NCBI GenBank assembly: GCA_951394405.1 | Contig: OX596334.1 | Coordinates: forward strand, 3,472,001-3,536,000 | DNA: 64,000 nt | Source: Coprinellus micaceus | Lineage: Eukaryota; Basidiomycota; Agaricomycetes; Agaricales; Psathyrellaceae | Reading direction: 5' to 3' | Part shown: positions 44,804-57,553 of the stretch, in pieces | Numbering within the stretch: position 1 is the first letter of the stretch | Layout of the letters: every line of letters begins with the position of its first letter | The notes under the pieces: generated by a model | What the model was told of the DNA's origin: nothing | The model's database searches: none | What the model saw: only the letters and a program-made list of their open reading frames with translations | Translations under genes and position numbers: made by a program

Positions 44804-45215
44804 ACATGTGTGTTCTACTTTCTGCATTACACTCGAACTTGCGATGGTTTGATATCGTAACAGTTTCGATACCTTCCTTCGCTTTTTCGTCATATATATT
44901 GTACATTACCTATCTCTCACCATGACGATTCCCTTGACCGAAAAAGGGTGTTGACCTCTTCGGTTAATATTGCGATTCGCTCGCACGTCCTGTGGAAACG
45001 GGATTGTAGCTTCGCATCGGCCAGGAAATCGAAAGTACAAGATGCCCATGCTATATAGGCCCCTGCCAGTGACCATCGCGAGAGGGCTAGTAATGGCGAG
45101 TGAGTGAACAAATATATATAATTGGTGCATACATCGGCCAGCGAGGTGGAAATCATTGACGAGCCCGGTGAAAAAAGAATCCGCGTGAAAACTCTGGCGC
45201 GAATGTCGACCACAC
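44804..45215. other. Convergent 3' region
   Basis: 3' flanks of the carboxypeptidase and of the membrane protein. No gene seen. Confidence 0.5.
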
Positions 45216-48200
45216 CTATGCGTTCCGAGGAACCTCTTCAACCCCAAAGGTTCCCCTCCTCCCAGGTGGCCCAGCAACCTGATAGTCGCCGCCTACAGAA
45301 GAACCCACCGACTGCCTCACGGAACCGTTGACAACGTACAGGCCGACCTCGGACTGCACATAGAAGGATGAACGATCAGAGGACGTGGGATAGCCCGAGT
45401 CCCTGCTCGGACTCGCATACGAGTGCGAGAGAGTGACGGGGGTAAGGGTGAAAGGCGATCTTTGGGTTGACACGAATGAGCTCACAGAGCTCGACGAGCT
45501 TGCTGAACCTCTGGATCTGGAGTCGCTCCTCGCAATGTGACTGGACCTCACGGACTCCGCAGGAAAAGGAGGCCGGGTGGTCGACCCCAATGAACCCGGT
45601 CTTCTGGATGACATAGGTGTGAGAGGCAGGACCGGCATTCCTTCAAACGGTACCAATGAAGCCACTGTTCCATTGAAGCTGGGGATTCGTGGATGGGGTT
45701 GGGGAATGATACTGCGAGGCGGCGGTTGCAGGAGGAACGGATGTGTCGCTGTAGGCGCAGCAGACCCAGAGGATGTGACTGTGCGGAAGGATCGAGCATC
45801 GATATCGGAGGAGTTTGCAGACCAAACGCTCTTCGGCAAATGGAAGTCATCAAGGGAATCCATATCCGAGTCGAAAGGGTTGGAGGCAGCGGCCCGTGGG
45901 GGCTCTGGCAAGGTGCGCGAGATGGATTGGGTTACTTGAGCTGCACTTGGAGGCCGGGGGAGTGATTGGGGAGCCAACCACTCAGCATCTCCCTTCTCAT
46001 GGAACGCGGGGGCATAGACGCTAGTCCGAGGGAATGGCTGCTCTTGTTGCTTCTCGCTATGATCGAGCAACCCAACGGGATCGAAATCAGCACCTTCAGG
46101 CTCGTCAGACATTTGCACTAGGAAGCACAAAGGGAAAGGTGAGTCAAAACGCGCCTTTCAAAGCAGCAAGGGCGGGAGACGTACGGTATTCTCGGAGGCC
46201 CTTTCCGTAGTTGAGGTAGCACAAGATTCCAAGGGTCACGGTGAAAACGAGAAGGACGAAGGAGGTAACAGTTACTGTAGCAAAGAAGCCCCACGACTTG
46301 AAGATGGTCCTGTAAGCTGAGGACAATCAGATGTAAGTCGTCGAATCCCCCGAGCAGAGACGGTCAGATACTGACCATCACTACCGAACATGACGCCAGA
46401 GATGGAGAGCAAGCCTGCTGACAGGACAGCGAACATCCAGAATCGCATCTTGCACTCCCTGCGAACGCAGACCCAGCCCTGCAGAACTCGTGAGGGCCCG
46501 ATGGCGAGGAGAAAGAGCGCGAAGAACGTACCGCGATGAGCCATGGAATCTCGGCCTAGGTAGAGAGAACGCTTAGCATTCATCGATGTGTGTGGAAAGG
46601 CAGACCGAGAACATACTGCCAGAATAACAGCGAAGCTTGCGATGTACAGCCCTGCGTGATGGCTCAAGGCTCTGAAGTTCCCATGGGCAACTTTCGAAAG
46701 CCAGAGGCCAGAGGAAACGGCGACAAAAAAACCTGAGAGTTGCAGACCTACGGAGAATACCAGCACAAGCTACGAGGAGGCGGAGAGGGATCAGTCAAAC
46801 GCTGCGCGGCCCCCAGAGGACATGAAGGCACCTTGTAAACTCGTTGTAAGGCCGGTAGGGAACCGATCTTGTCGAAAGGTGCGGCGGAGTATCCTTTGAG
46901 AAGCTTATAGGAAAGAAAGCCGAGACCAAAGAGACCGATGATGTTGAACACGACTACTGGAACCTGAGATGCTGTTAGCGTTGAGCCAGTAGAGGGGGGG
47001 CAGTATAGTCTCCAACTCACGGTGTGTGCCAACCTCAGTTCGAACCAGGCGCCTAACATATCAGCACCTTCGCAAGGTCCTGCAACGATGGAGGCTCTGT
47101 ACATCCTGGCGAGTGACTTGGTCGCTGAGATCCGGGAGCTCGACCAAGTGGCGGCTAAGATGTGGCCAGCAAAAGCCGCTCCAAGGTGGGGGAGCGACTC
47201 GTTCAAGATCTGGGATTGAATGAATTAGCGTAGCCCACTGCGGAACGACCAAATAAATATACCGCGACAACCCCAAGCCCAAAGAGCCAGAACTGAAAGA
47301 AGAGGGTGGCAACATCTTCCCTCTGAGAGTCATGCAAGGTTTCCTCCAACCAGCTCATGGAGTAGACGCAGCTCATTGAATGGGGTGTGTTCGAGTTCTG
47401 GCTCAGGGAGATGCCGTCGTTCTTCGGGCTGTCGGAAATGGGCGCCTCCGTACTGGTGGAAGCGGGAGATTCAGTCTTCGTAGAGCTCGGAGTTCGGGAT
47501 TTCGAAGCAGAGGGTGTCTGAGATGGCACAGTGGTGAAGCTGACAGAGGTCGTCCCCGAGACAGAGGTTGAAGAAAAGGTGACCGATGTAGTTCCACTGG
47601 CCGTCAATACAGAGACGGTGGATGTGGGGGATACGGAAGTGGCCCCGACGATGGAGGTGGGGGGTGGGATCGGCGTGGGGTTGGGTGGGGGCGGCCTTTG
47701 AGAGTCCAGTACATCATCGTCTACTTCATTGTCGTCGTCCGAGTCGTCGTCGGAAACTCCCCCATCATCATCCGAATCCTCACTTTGGGGCAGCCCCGGT
47801 GGGGCTTGTCGACGAACTCTCCTTCGGCGAGCCCGACGGGTCCTCAACTAAGGATGGGTTACCTTGATGTCTGTTAGATTGGCAACGGTCCACGCACCCG
47901 CTTCACGAGCGATGATCCCCCGTTTGTTGAATCGCCACCGTTCATCCAAAGCACGATACAGTTGGAACCCTGGCGGTCTGGAATACTGTCGCACACATAT
48001 AGCTCACCGTCCTTCAATATAGTGATATGCCCAGGAGTTTCGGCCTCATCGACCACGGCAGTTAGGATTTCCACTGCTTTAGTGTTGTCGGAAAGAATGA
48101 CAGCTTGCAAAGCGCAGAGAATAATGCAAGTGAAAGCCGAAAGGAAGAAATAAAAGCGCGTATAGCGCGTCTTGGTGATCCTGTTGAACTGAAGGAATCA

Positions 48201-48314
48201 TGTTGGAATTTGACTATTAGGTGCGGTCCAGGGGGTGAGTAGACCCACCACAAGCTTGGCGCGACTGAGCGCGAGCAACCTCTTGACGAGTTCGCGAGAT
48301 TGTCCTCGAAGCAT
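45216..48314 (-). CDS. Polytopic membrane protein of unknown function
   Basis: Starts MLRGQSRELVKRLLALSRAK, then an intron, then FYFFLSAFTCIILCALQAVI (helix 1). A short ordered segment (ITILKDGELYVCDSIPDRQG) is followed by SSLVKR, an Arg tract (TRRARRRRVRRQ), an Asp-rich run and a long Ser/Thr/Pro stretch. Then come about six or seven helices: DVATLFFQFWLFGLGVVAVY, VPVVVFNIIGLFGLGFLSYK, LVLVFSVGLQLSGFFVAVSS, HAGLYIASFAVILA, GTFFALFLLAIGPSRVLQGW, RFWMFAVLSAGLLSISGVMF and FATVTVTSFVLLVFTVTLGI. The last exon (45216 to about 46120) is a disordered Ser/Pro cytoplasmic-type tail. The plan, an N-terminal loop domain and a bundle with a long tail, resembles fungal sensor-like membrane proteins, but I recognise no family. 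Exon joins are approximate. Confidence 0.65.
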
Positions 48315-49951
48315 GGTGCCGAACGGATAGACGAAAGGAAAAAGAAATGGAAGAAGGGGAGAAAGGGACGAAACGAGAGTAGAGAACCAGCACTGCTGGG
48401 GTCGGAAAGGAACCAGGGAAAGCGGATGAGCGTCAGGAGGGGGTTGTGGACTCGCCACTGATGCTCTATTATCTCGATGGCCAGAGTCTCGCCTTCTTTC
48501 TTCCCACCCCCTGACCTCATTGTGGCTCTTGTTCGAGAGCCAAGCCAAAGAGACGACTGCGGATTCGATCCTCTTCATTATACCATCTCCTCGTATCCGG
48601 GAGCACAACCAAGGCCGAATAGGTCGATCATCGGAGCCTCCGCACCCGGGAGAGAATCCACCCTCCTCATTGGCGAAAACTGGGGCTCACCAAGCGTTGG
48701 AGTTGAGGTACAAACTGGTACAAAGGGGACGAGGGAATGGAAGGTTCTATTCTCACCGCCCGTCATTCGTGTTGAGGACGTGCTGTGACGTAGAAAACAA
48801 TGGCTATTCCCTTGGCGATAATCCCCTTCATGGGTCAATGTGGCAATTGATTCTTCCGTCGCTAGGTCGGGTCGATGAATGTCCAATTAAATAGTGACTG
48901 TCTCACCAGGACCGAAGTTCGGGATTGGACACGGTGGAGGACGGCAGCAGACTTGCAATACGCGCTTCAAGGCGCCGGAAGAATCAAGTTTACCCAAGTA
49001 CATAAGCGCCCGTCACCGAGGCACGGTAGAACACGTATACAGATCAGAGTCCCCCAAACCTGAAGGCCACGATCGGTATTGCGAATCAAGTTGCATCTGA
49101 GCCAGTTCTCCGTGACTATCAGGGAGCGATGGTGGAATTTAGCAAAAATGTGCAAGTCCCGGAGAATCAAGCGCTTACAACCCCGGTCACCGTTCTTTTG
49201 GGGCGAAATATTCACTTCCCGGATCCATGGTAAGACCTCTGGCATCAATGAAGGCATCGAACCAGATATAGGGTAGCGCCCATGATAACAATTGTCTTGG
49301 GCAGCCAAGGTGATGAAACACCGCCGAGATTTTCATTTGACCTCCTGGACAAGCGAACACGCCCCCTCCTCGTTCCAACTCCAAGACACTCCAAGACGGT
49401 TACCTTTGTTCTCTCCTACCGTCCAGTTACCATGGACTTGGGCCGGATGATGGAAGGGCAAAAGGGACCTTGTTACCACTTTTCTGGGCGTCCTTCAAAT
49501 GGCAAGCCAAGCACTTGTTGTGGCAACGCTTCTCATGTACCGCTCTGTCGGCGCAGTCAGCGGGTAGGTTGGAACAGAATACATAGGTATTCCATGTAGA
49601 TCTAGTATCGTTTGGAGCTGCACTTTTGTCCCCTGTTCTTTCTTCAGTTTCTTTTTCCTGTTCGTCTCCCTCTGACTCCCACCTTTGTCCTTTCTTCCCT
49701 TTCTGCGGGCTGGTCGTCCCTTGATCTTCGTTTTCATCTTCCCTCTCCCTGGTCTGGATTTTTTTTAAATCGAGGCCTGAGGCCTCTTCGTTTGTTATAA
49801 GCGGTAAGGAGAATCCCGTCTCGAAACCTGGAGGTTCGCCATACCTGACGGTCGCCGCAGCGCTAAAGTCTTGTTTTCGCTCTCAACTCGTTCTCCAGCG
49901 CTTCACTGTCGACGGCCCCCTTTTCAAATTTCGTCTTCAGTAAATTTCGGA
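48315..49951. other. Long intergenic region with divergent promoters
   Basis: 1.6 kb. No open frame with recognisable content. GGGCGCTTA is present on the minus strand at 49003-49011. Pyrimidine-rich CTTTCTTCAGTTTCTTTTTC tracts near 49640-49660 are typical of a fungal transcript start for the ferric reductase. Confidence 0.5.
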
Positions 49952-52019
49952 ATGTCGACATATGCCACGCAGAACACGACGGCCAAAGCGGCCACCAACG
50001 GCACCAGTCCTGGTGGCGGAGGCGGAGGCGGGGACCACGACGAAGCTGAAATGCTCACCAAGGCTATCGCTGTTCAGGTCAACATTTTCGTGTTTGGGCT
50101 GCTTGGCCTTATCATCCTCTTCCGCCTGCCTTCCCTCATCAACTTCCTCCGATCCCGCTACGGCAGGCCGTTCCTTCAAGTCCTCCGATCGGATTCCCTC
50201 AGCGAGCCTGCGGGTAATCGCGTTGTCTACGATGGAAATGGGCGGAAGAAACTCAGGAGAATGTCCTCAGCAGACACCTTCCAGTCGGCATCGATAAAGG
50301 AGGGTGCCCTCCAAGCTCAAAACAGTGGGCCAGTCACTTTGAATCTTCCCCCGCGCCATATCTCCCATGTCCCCTCGGTCCTCCACCGCGTCGTCAACTT
50401 GCTCCGAGTGCGGGTTATGCCCGGCTACACTCTCGGACAGTTCCTTATCTTGATGAACTATACATACATTATGCTGTATGGAACGTTCATGATGTCGAAC
50501 CCCTTCACGGACGGGGTGCGTGCTGGTTGGCTTGCGGTGTCTCAGCTTCCCTTGGTCTTCGCACTGGGGCAAAAGGGCAGCATCTTGGGCTCCCTGTTGG
50601 GCTATGGGTACGAAGCAGTAAGTTCGCAACCGTCGTTTGATGGAAGTGTAGAACTGACCTCACCGAATCTTATAGCTCAACTATGTCCATCGTTACGTCG
50701 GGCGCGTCGTCGTGTTGGCTTCTAACATCCATTCACTCTACTACAGTGAGTTTCACCGCTTTCCCCATCCTTGTCCTTGCTCACTACGCTGGTTCTTGAA
50801 GTCTATAAATGGACGGCAAATGGCACTTTCCTAACAAAGATGGCTGTCCCAAAGTTCTTCTGGGGATTCGTCTTCCTCATCGCGATGGACGTCATGTTTT
50901 TCTTTTCCATCGAATACTTCCGACGCAAGACGTACCAGCTCTTCTTCTGGAGTCACACCATCGGTACCATCGCACTGATCCCAGGTGGTGTCCTCCACTA
51001 CCCCGCGATTCGGCCCTACATGATCGCCTGTGCTGTCTTGTACGGGGTCGACCGTCTCCTTCGCGCGTTCAAGTCTTCAATCACAACTGCCACCCTCACC
51101 AACCTCCCAAAAATGGACATGGCATACATCGAAGTGCCCACCATCAAGTCTGGTTGGCGCGCAGGCCAACACGTCCGCCTTCGCGTGCTTTCGTCCGGGA
51201 TGGGGCTCTTCGGGTGGACCGAATCTCACCCCTTCACCATTGCCAGCGCCAGCGGTGCAAACGATGGCCTTGTTCTATTGTGTAAGAAGGCGGGCGACTG
51301 GACGTCGAAGCTTGTCGATCTGGCGAAGGAGCTCGATGGTCAGAGCGCTGAAGGGCAAGGCCAAGGGAAGGTGAAAGTGTGGATCGAGGGCCCTTTTGGA
51401 GGGTCCAGGATGGTGTTTACGGGCTTTTCAGCGTCCGTGCTCGTGCTCGTGGTCGGGGGCAGTGGTATCACATTCGGTCTGAGTATGATGGAGGAGGTGT
51501 TAGCGAAGGACAGAAATGGTGAGAGTAGATTGCGGTACCTCGAGCTCGTGTGGCTAGTCCAAGATCCAGGTGGGTCCCTGTTTGCGCTCTCGGCAGTGGC
51601 GGACGTCTGACAGAACTATAGAGAGCATTCTGCCTCTCCTACCTCTATTCCAGTCTCTCGTGCAACAAACCCACTATACCGTGCTAAGAATCACAGTGAA
51701 CTACACGCGCGCCCTCAAGGAGAAGGCATCGATATTCGAGGGCTACGAAGTGGTCCCTTGTGACCCCATGGCCCTCGCCCACCCCAATCTCACCCTGGCG
51801 CCAGGTAGACCGAACATGAAGGGGATCCTGAGTGGTGCTATCGATACTGCTCTGGCTCATAATAAGAGTGCCGGTTCAGGAGACCATTCGGGTCTGTCAG
51901 GGTTGGCAGTCGGGGTTTGTGGGCCTCAAAGTCTCGGCGATGGGGTCATGAGGGCCATTGGGGAGATTGATGGCGCTCGAAGGACGAAGGTTGGAGGCAT
52001 CGAAGTTCATGAAGAGTAA
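49952..52019 (+). CDS. Ferric/cupric reductase transmembrane component (FRE family)
   Basis: Moves electrons from NADPH through FAD and haem to reduce extracellular Fe3+ or Cu2+ for uptake. I chose the ATG at 49952 (MSTYATQNTTAKAATNG), not 49871, because it fits an extracellular N-terminus with NTT and NGT sequons before the first helix (AVQVNIFVFGLLGLIILFRL). The ferric reductase core has LNYVHRYVGRVVVLASNIHS with paired haem His, VPKFFWGFVFLIAMDVMFFF, and FFWSHTIGTIALIPGGVLHY with further haem His. Then FAD-binding WTESHPFTIASASGAND and NAD-binding VLVVGGSGITFGLSMMEEVL, and a C-terminal GVCGPQSLGDGVMRAI. Introns near 50618-50674, 50749-50803 and 51569-51618 restore frame. No iron permease or multicopper oxidase neighbour is present. 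Confidence 0.93.
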
Positions 52020-52606
52020 GGTTTATCGCACTCTTAAAGCCACGGGGCTGATTTTATCTGTCCAGGACGTTCTCAATGTGATTTGGGTTTGGAGTTTAGG
52101 GCTGCAACCCTGGAGGTTGCCGCAGTTTACCTGTACTAGTATTAGATACTTACCCCTGTCTTTACCAGCCCGTGTTTGGTCCCGTTACCGGATCCAGGAT
52201 TTGTATCGGTATGCCCGCATCGTCGGGAATCTTGATAATTCAGAGTGTGACGACAAAGGGAACGAACGTGGTGGCTGAGAGAAGAGGGGGTGGATGTTCC
52301 GAAAGCCTGCATGGGTCCGCTGACGTAATCATAGGTTCGCACGGCACTCGCGATAGGCGCCCATACGATGATTCCCTCCTGTCTGACAGCAGATGCCTTG
52401 CCAGCGAACCCGAACCTTGCCCGTGCGCTAAGGAGACAGTGCTGTGAACAGGGTCAGTGACTGTCCGCGAATGATAATGTATGTCGTCTATGGTGTATGC
52501 GTATCCAAAGAGATTATACACTAACCACTAAAAGTACAAGGGTCCCACAAATCTCGTTCAAGGTAAGTTACGGCCATACGTTATGTATTGCCTGATGGCT
52601 CGTTCA
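52020..52606. other. Convergent 3' region
   Basis: 3' flanks of the ferric reductase and PIF1. No gene supported. Confidence 0.5.
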
Positions 52607-54867
52607 TCACGCATCATCATCGTAGTCGTCCGAAGAGTCCTTCACCGTAGTGAGAGTCTTGCTCCACTGAACGACCTTGTAGTGTACCTGAACTTTAGCG
52701 GGGTTGAAGTTGAGAACTTGCAACCCCTCAAGGGACGTCGCTCGCGACAGGGCAACGTATGCTTGGCCCTTTTCGAAGACCTTGCCGAGGTCGACCCTCA
52801 CTCGTTCCAAGGTCTGGCCTTGCGACTTGTGAATACTCATTGCCCACGAAAGAATCAACGGGAGCTAAGGAGTAGGGAATTAGAACATGATTTCGGTGAC
52901 CTTGACGATGAGGCGTACCTGCGTCCGGCTGACTTGGCATTCCCCGTTCGGCAGCTCGACTTTGAATACCTCGGGGGTCACCATCACAGTCCTATGACCT
53001 CCGTGAGGGAGCATAAACTCGACGACGGGGTACATCTTCTGGGTCCCGGTAGACACCGCCTTCTTCCCGGCCCCATTGCCTTCTGCTTTTTGGTTCCCAA
53101 TCACCCCAGTGGCATCCACAGAGGGGTCACCAGCGTACTCTTGGGCGTCCACGAACCTAACCACGCGACCCATGCTGCCGTTGACGAGGGTGTCGTCGAC
53201 ATTCTTGATTAGCATGACCTGAGCGCTTAATCGAAGCTTGAGATACTTGGGAGCCATGAAGTTGGCAAGCATCTTCTCCTTCTGGTCGCCGTCGGGGATG
53301 ATACCACCGTCAACGGCTTGGAAAGTCATTTCCTGTGTGGTTAGCCGCGACATTCGCGTAGTGTTTGACCGCTCGACTTCGTCGCGCAAAGGAAAACTAG
53401 ACGAGTTCGTTAAAAGGGAGACTTTTGACAGCGGTCTGGGGACTCACAGTTCCGTTGCCTCCATGCCGTCTTCGTATCGGATGGTTCGGGATAGTTTCTT
53501 AAATTCGTCAACCGAGCTCTTCGAAAGGGTACCAAATCGCATCTCGTTCAACATATCGATGAATTCTGAAAGTTGCTTGTCAGAGGACCCGCTTGCATCA
53601 AATGTATCCCGGCTTACTCTGGTCACGCTGTCGGAAAACCTTGGTGAGGTTGAAGGTATACTTGATCGACTCGGCCCAGAGCTCCGCCTCGAACGCAAAC
53701 TTGGGTTGGCCACCCCTGGTAACGGGTGGAAGCTGGAAGAAGTCTCCAGTTACGATGAGCTGGTGGGAGGTAAGAACATGCGAGACGACGTTAGACGAGG
53801 AGACCCACCTGAATTCCGCCAAATGGATCTTTCGATTTACGCAGGATACGAGCGATCTTGGCAAGCTTATCGAAGAGGTCACCGTCCACCATCGAAACTG
53901 GGCACAATATGTCATTACATGCGCCTTTTGAAGAGTCCCTTGCGACGAATTACCTTCGTCAATAATGAGGACCTTGGTGCGGAGCCATCGCGTCGAAGCC
54001 TTCTTGTTCTTGCGAACCTTGGTCGCAAGGTCTTCAGCGCTCTCGATGCCAAGGCCAATGCCAGCGAACGAGTGGATGGTGACACCACCAATATTGCAAG
54101 CCGCGATACCTAAGAGGACGTCAGCGGCGTACCATCAGGCCAAACGCACTATCGCATACCCGTTGATGCTGTAATGGCGATTGCGTCGGGCGTCCTCGCG
54201 TACTTCTTCTTCAGGATCTTGATAATTTCGCGAAGCAACACGGATTTGCCAGTACCTGGCAAACTCTCAACGGTTTCGTCAAGGTTTAAGTTCGAAGAGG
54301 GAACTCACCAGCACTTCCAGTATAAAAGACGTTGCTACCCTCTTGAGTAAGCTTCAATATATGCGTCTGTTCCTGACTCAAAAATACCGCCGCGACCTTA
54401 TTACTCTTCCCGTTCGATGCGGTCGGTGCTGATGACGACGAGGAAGCAACAGGAGCGGGGGTGGGTTTGATGCTTTGCGACCTTCTCTTGTCCGTCCTCG
54501 AAATGCTATCATCTCCAAACCCAGACTTCGCCGACATGGGGTCATCATCCCAGGGCAACACTCTCCTCTTCTTGGCCCCAGTGGCATTACCCCCTACTCC
54601 CTCGTTACTGGGCCGCTTGTTAGGCACTCTGGATGGTGCCAGCGGCGCAGGCGGCTTGTTTTTCTGGACCTCCTCCAACGCCCTCTGGATGTCCCGCATC
54701 CGTTTCTCCGCCCCCGTCAACGGTCGCGTCTCCTGCTTCGGTCTCTGCGTTGGCTCCCATGGAATAAGGGTTTCTTGAGACGACCTGGGTGCTTGCACCG
54801 ACGACTGTGACCAGTCTCTCTTGAGGTTTCCTAGGCCTGACTTCAACAGCTTCGACGAACTTGACAT
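52607..54867 (-). CDS. PIF1: PIF1-family 5'-3' DNA helicase
   Basis: Unwinds DNA at G-quadruplexes, telomeres and in mitochondria. The N-terminal 165 residues ([20 protein letters not shown] on) are disordered and basic. The helicase core follows: [20 protein letters not shown], then YTGSAG joined across an intron to TGKS (Walker A), [37 protein letters not shown] (Walker B), [24 protein letters not shown], then [20 protein letters not shown], and at the end [20 protein letters not shown] and [20 protein letters not shown] (motifs V and VI). An acidic C-terminus ends SDDYDDDA. All helicase motifs are intact. A CACGTG E-box lies at 54958-54963, about 90 nt upstream. Confidence 0.95.
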
Positions 54868-55396
54868 GATGGCGCTTGGGATGAAGAAACGAGCGGCGGG
54901 AGTTCAAAAGACAGCCAACCGACCCGTGAGAAAAGCGCGGCTTAGCGTTTAATGACGCACGTGAGCGCGAATCTTTTAATGGGTCGAGATAGGGGCTGAC
55001 CATCAAAGCCACTCAGGAACTGTGACGAAACAAGTTGTAGGTCGATAGCTATAGGATGATAGTAGAGTGCAGTTGATGCAATGCGTGCTGATTGTACAGA
55101 TGATGCTAGTAGTGGTAAGGTTGTTATCGTAATGAAATGCTAGATATGCAAAGTGTACGCGGCGAGGCGGACGAGGGAAGTAGGTCAGCTCAGTAGAATC
55201 CAAATGCGAGAAAGCGAAGGGGAATGATGACAAAAGCGATGAATACAGAACAGCAACAAAAAAGCGGGGGTTGAACCCGATTTTTGGTCAACAGCGACAA
55301 AGCACGCGACGGAAATAGGGAATACCCAAAAACAGGGGTATAGAATAGAAGTACAACAGTAAAGAGAGAAACCAAAAGCCAGAAAGGGATTAAGGT
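54868..55396. other. Promoter of PIF1 and 3' flank of the MTHFR gene
   Basis: Both neighbours are on the minus strand. CACGTG at 54958-54963. No gene seen. Confidence 0.5.
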
Positions 55397-57553
55397 TTAG
55401 AGCGCGCCGTTGACGACAGCAGAACCGTTGGTAATGTGGGCTTCACCGTTAACCTTCGGCCTCTTCGCCGCTTTGGCGGCCTCCCACTCTTCTCCAGCCT
55501 TCCAGAAGGGTTCAAAGATACCCTGAGGTTGATGGAAGTCGTTGTGAACGACGTTGACCAGTGAGTACGTCTCCATAACCTCGTCGATCAGCTTGTGTGA
55601 TGGGGAGCCAGTCTCGTACAGCTTCGCCCATTGGGAACCAAGCTCGTATGCCTCATCCTTCCAGGCCATGAAGCTGATGGCTTCGACAATTGTAGGCTGA
55701 ACGATCTCCTTGCCGGGGAAAACACCCCAGGTTACAGCGTTCGGTCCCTCGGAGTGGGTGTTGGTTTGGAGGTCTCCACGCTTATTAATCGCATAATAAG
55801 TGATGTTGGAGTCGCGCTCAATGTGCTTTAGGAGAAGCTGCAAGAGGTCTGGGTGGACAAAGAACTCCAGGTAGGCCTGTGTAAAACGGGTGAGCTATCG
55901 TGACAGTCATGACCAAATGGAATCCCCACCTTCTGGTAAACATAGCCATTCGATGGCCCCCATCCAAATATTTTGTCATCGCTTCGTACACCATTGACAG
56001 CAGGCTGCGAGTTGATGGTAAGGAAACCGAGCCTGTTCATCTTGGCCAATTGGTTCGAGATGATGGTAGTCTCTTGTGAAGGCGCGGAGTCGGACCAGGG
56101 AAGTGCTATGAGCTGACCGGCACAGAATTTGGCAAAAAGGTCTGCGATATCGGGGAAGGACGTGGGATGGCCCCAAAGTTGCAAGGCATTGTCTTTCTGC
56201 AGGGCATGTCAGCAAACCACCCTCATTACCCCCTCTATGCATAAGGGACGTACCGTTTGCTTGATCGAGATGCCGTAGCCATCAAGTTCACCGTAGGCGG
56301 GAGACCTCGAGTCTCCGAAACGACCGTTAGGGTATTCGTCCCAGTTCTCTGTGCGGGAGATGTACGACTTGGTCCTATTAGCCCAGAATATTGGTCGGAT
56401 GGACTCTGAGCGCCTGTTGGGGGTAAGACTCTGTCTCCAGGGCAGTGGTTTGATCGTCTCGATCCTCGGCACGAGGTTCAACTCCTCCAGCAACATCTTC
56501 GTTCCCCTCTCCAGGTTCATGGTATAAAAGTGCAGTCCCTTGATGCCCAGGCCAGAGTCCAGAATCTTACGGCACATATCTGCGACGACCTTGATACCCA
56601 ACGCCCTGACCTTCTCGTCGTCGTTCTTCACTGGCTCCAGGACGTCCATGAGGTGTTGGGGAATCACGGTCTGCGAAAGGCTTGTGGCCTTGATGAAACC
56701 GTTCCAAGTCTGGATTGGGTTAATTCCAGGGACAATGGGGACAGTAATCCCAGCCGCCCTGATTGCCTTCACCCAAGAGATGAACAAGTCCACGTCATAG
56801 AACATCTGGGTGAAGATGAAGTTGACTCCAGCATCAATCTTTTCCTTCAGCCACTGAATCTCCTGGTCTCGCTCCTTCTCGGGGAGTTCCATGTGCTGGG
56901 GGAAACCGGCGACGGCGATGTCGAAGTAATCTCCATAGTGTTTGCGGATATGACAGACGAGGTCGATGCCATGAACGAATCCATCCTCAACTGCTTCCCA
57001 CTCGTCCTTGCCGCTGGGAGGGTCGCCACGAAGGGCGAGGATATTACGACACCCTGCCTCCTTTGCGTCCTGGTTTACACGTAGACGTTAGCCGACACAT
57101 GCTGCATGGACCCTTGATGGGTCAGGCAGGACGAAACACACCCTCAAAGCTATATCGACCTTTTCCCTGGGCATGTTGGTGCACGTTAGGTGCATGCAAG
57201 TTTCGATTCCAATCAGACCCTGGCAGGTCTTCACCATCTCGGACGTCAGGTCCGAGGTTCTACCTCCCGCATTCCTGCCCACAAGAATCAGTCCCCCCGT
57301 TCCAGAGAGTGCTCAGGAGGAGCGGAAGGGACAACGTACCAAGTGATATCTATGAACTCGGGCCCAAGTGCGCGCATGCGCTCTATACGATCCAGCAGAT
57401 TTTGGAGACCCTGAAGCACACCTTCAGCGTTCCACAAACCACCATAGTGCGCTGTCCCATGCTCACCTGCGCCGTACGTGGAGGGAAGTATTCAAACGAC
57501 CACCACACCTTTCCCTCCTTCGCTGACTGCTCGATCTTTTGGCTAATCCTCAT
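55397..57553 (-). CDS. MET13: Methylenetetrahydrofolate reductase
   Basis: Reduces 5,10-methylene-THF to 5-methyl-THF for methionine synthesis. The start MRISQKIEQSAKEGKVWWSF leads to FEYFPPRT with the catalytic Glu. The catalytic barrel includes EFIDITWNAGGRTSDLTSEM, IETCMHLTCTNMPREKVDIA, GCRNILALRGDPPSGKDEWE, VAGFPQHMELPEKERDQEIQ, NFIFTQMFYDVDLFISWVKA and LGIKGLHFYTMNLERGTKML. The eukaryotic regulatory C-terminal domain follows ([60 protein letters not shown]). The C-terminus ends VNGEAHITNGSAVVNGAL. Introns restore frame at about 57294-57338, 57065-57145 and elsewhere. Full family length, about 640 residues. Confidence 0.95.

Noticed and set aside
55255..55300. tRNA-like T-arm (GGGTTCAACCC-like on the minus strand, followed by a T run)
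   Set aside because: No acceptor stem, D-arm or anticodon arm can be built upstream, so it is a chance match.
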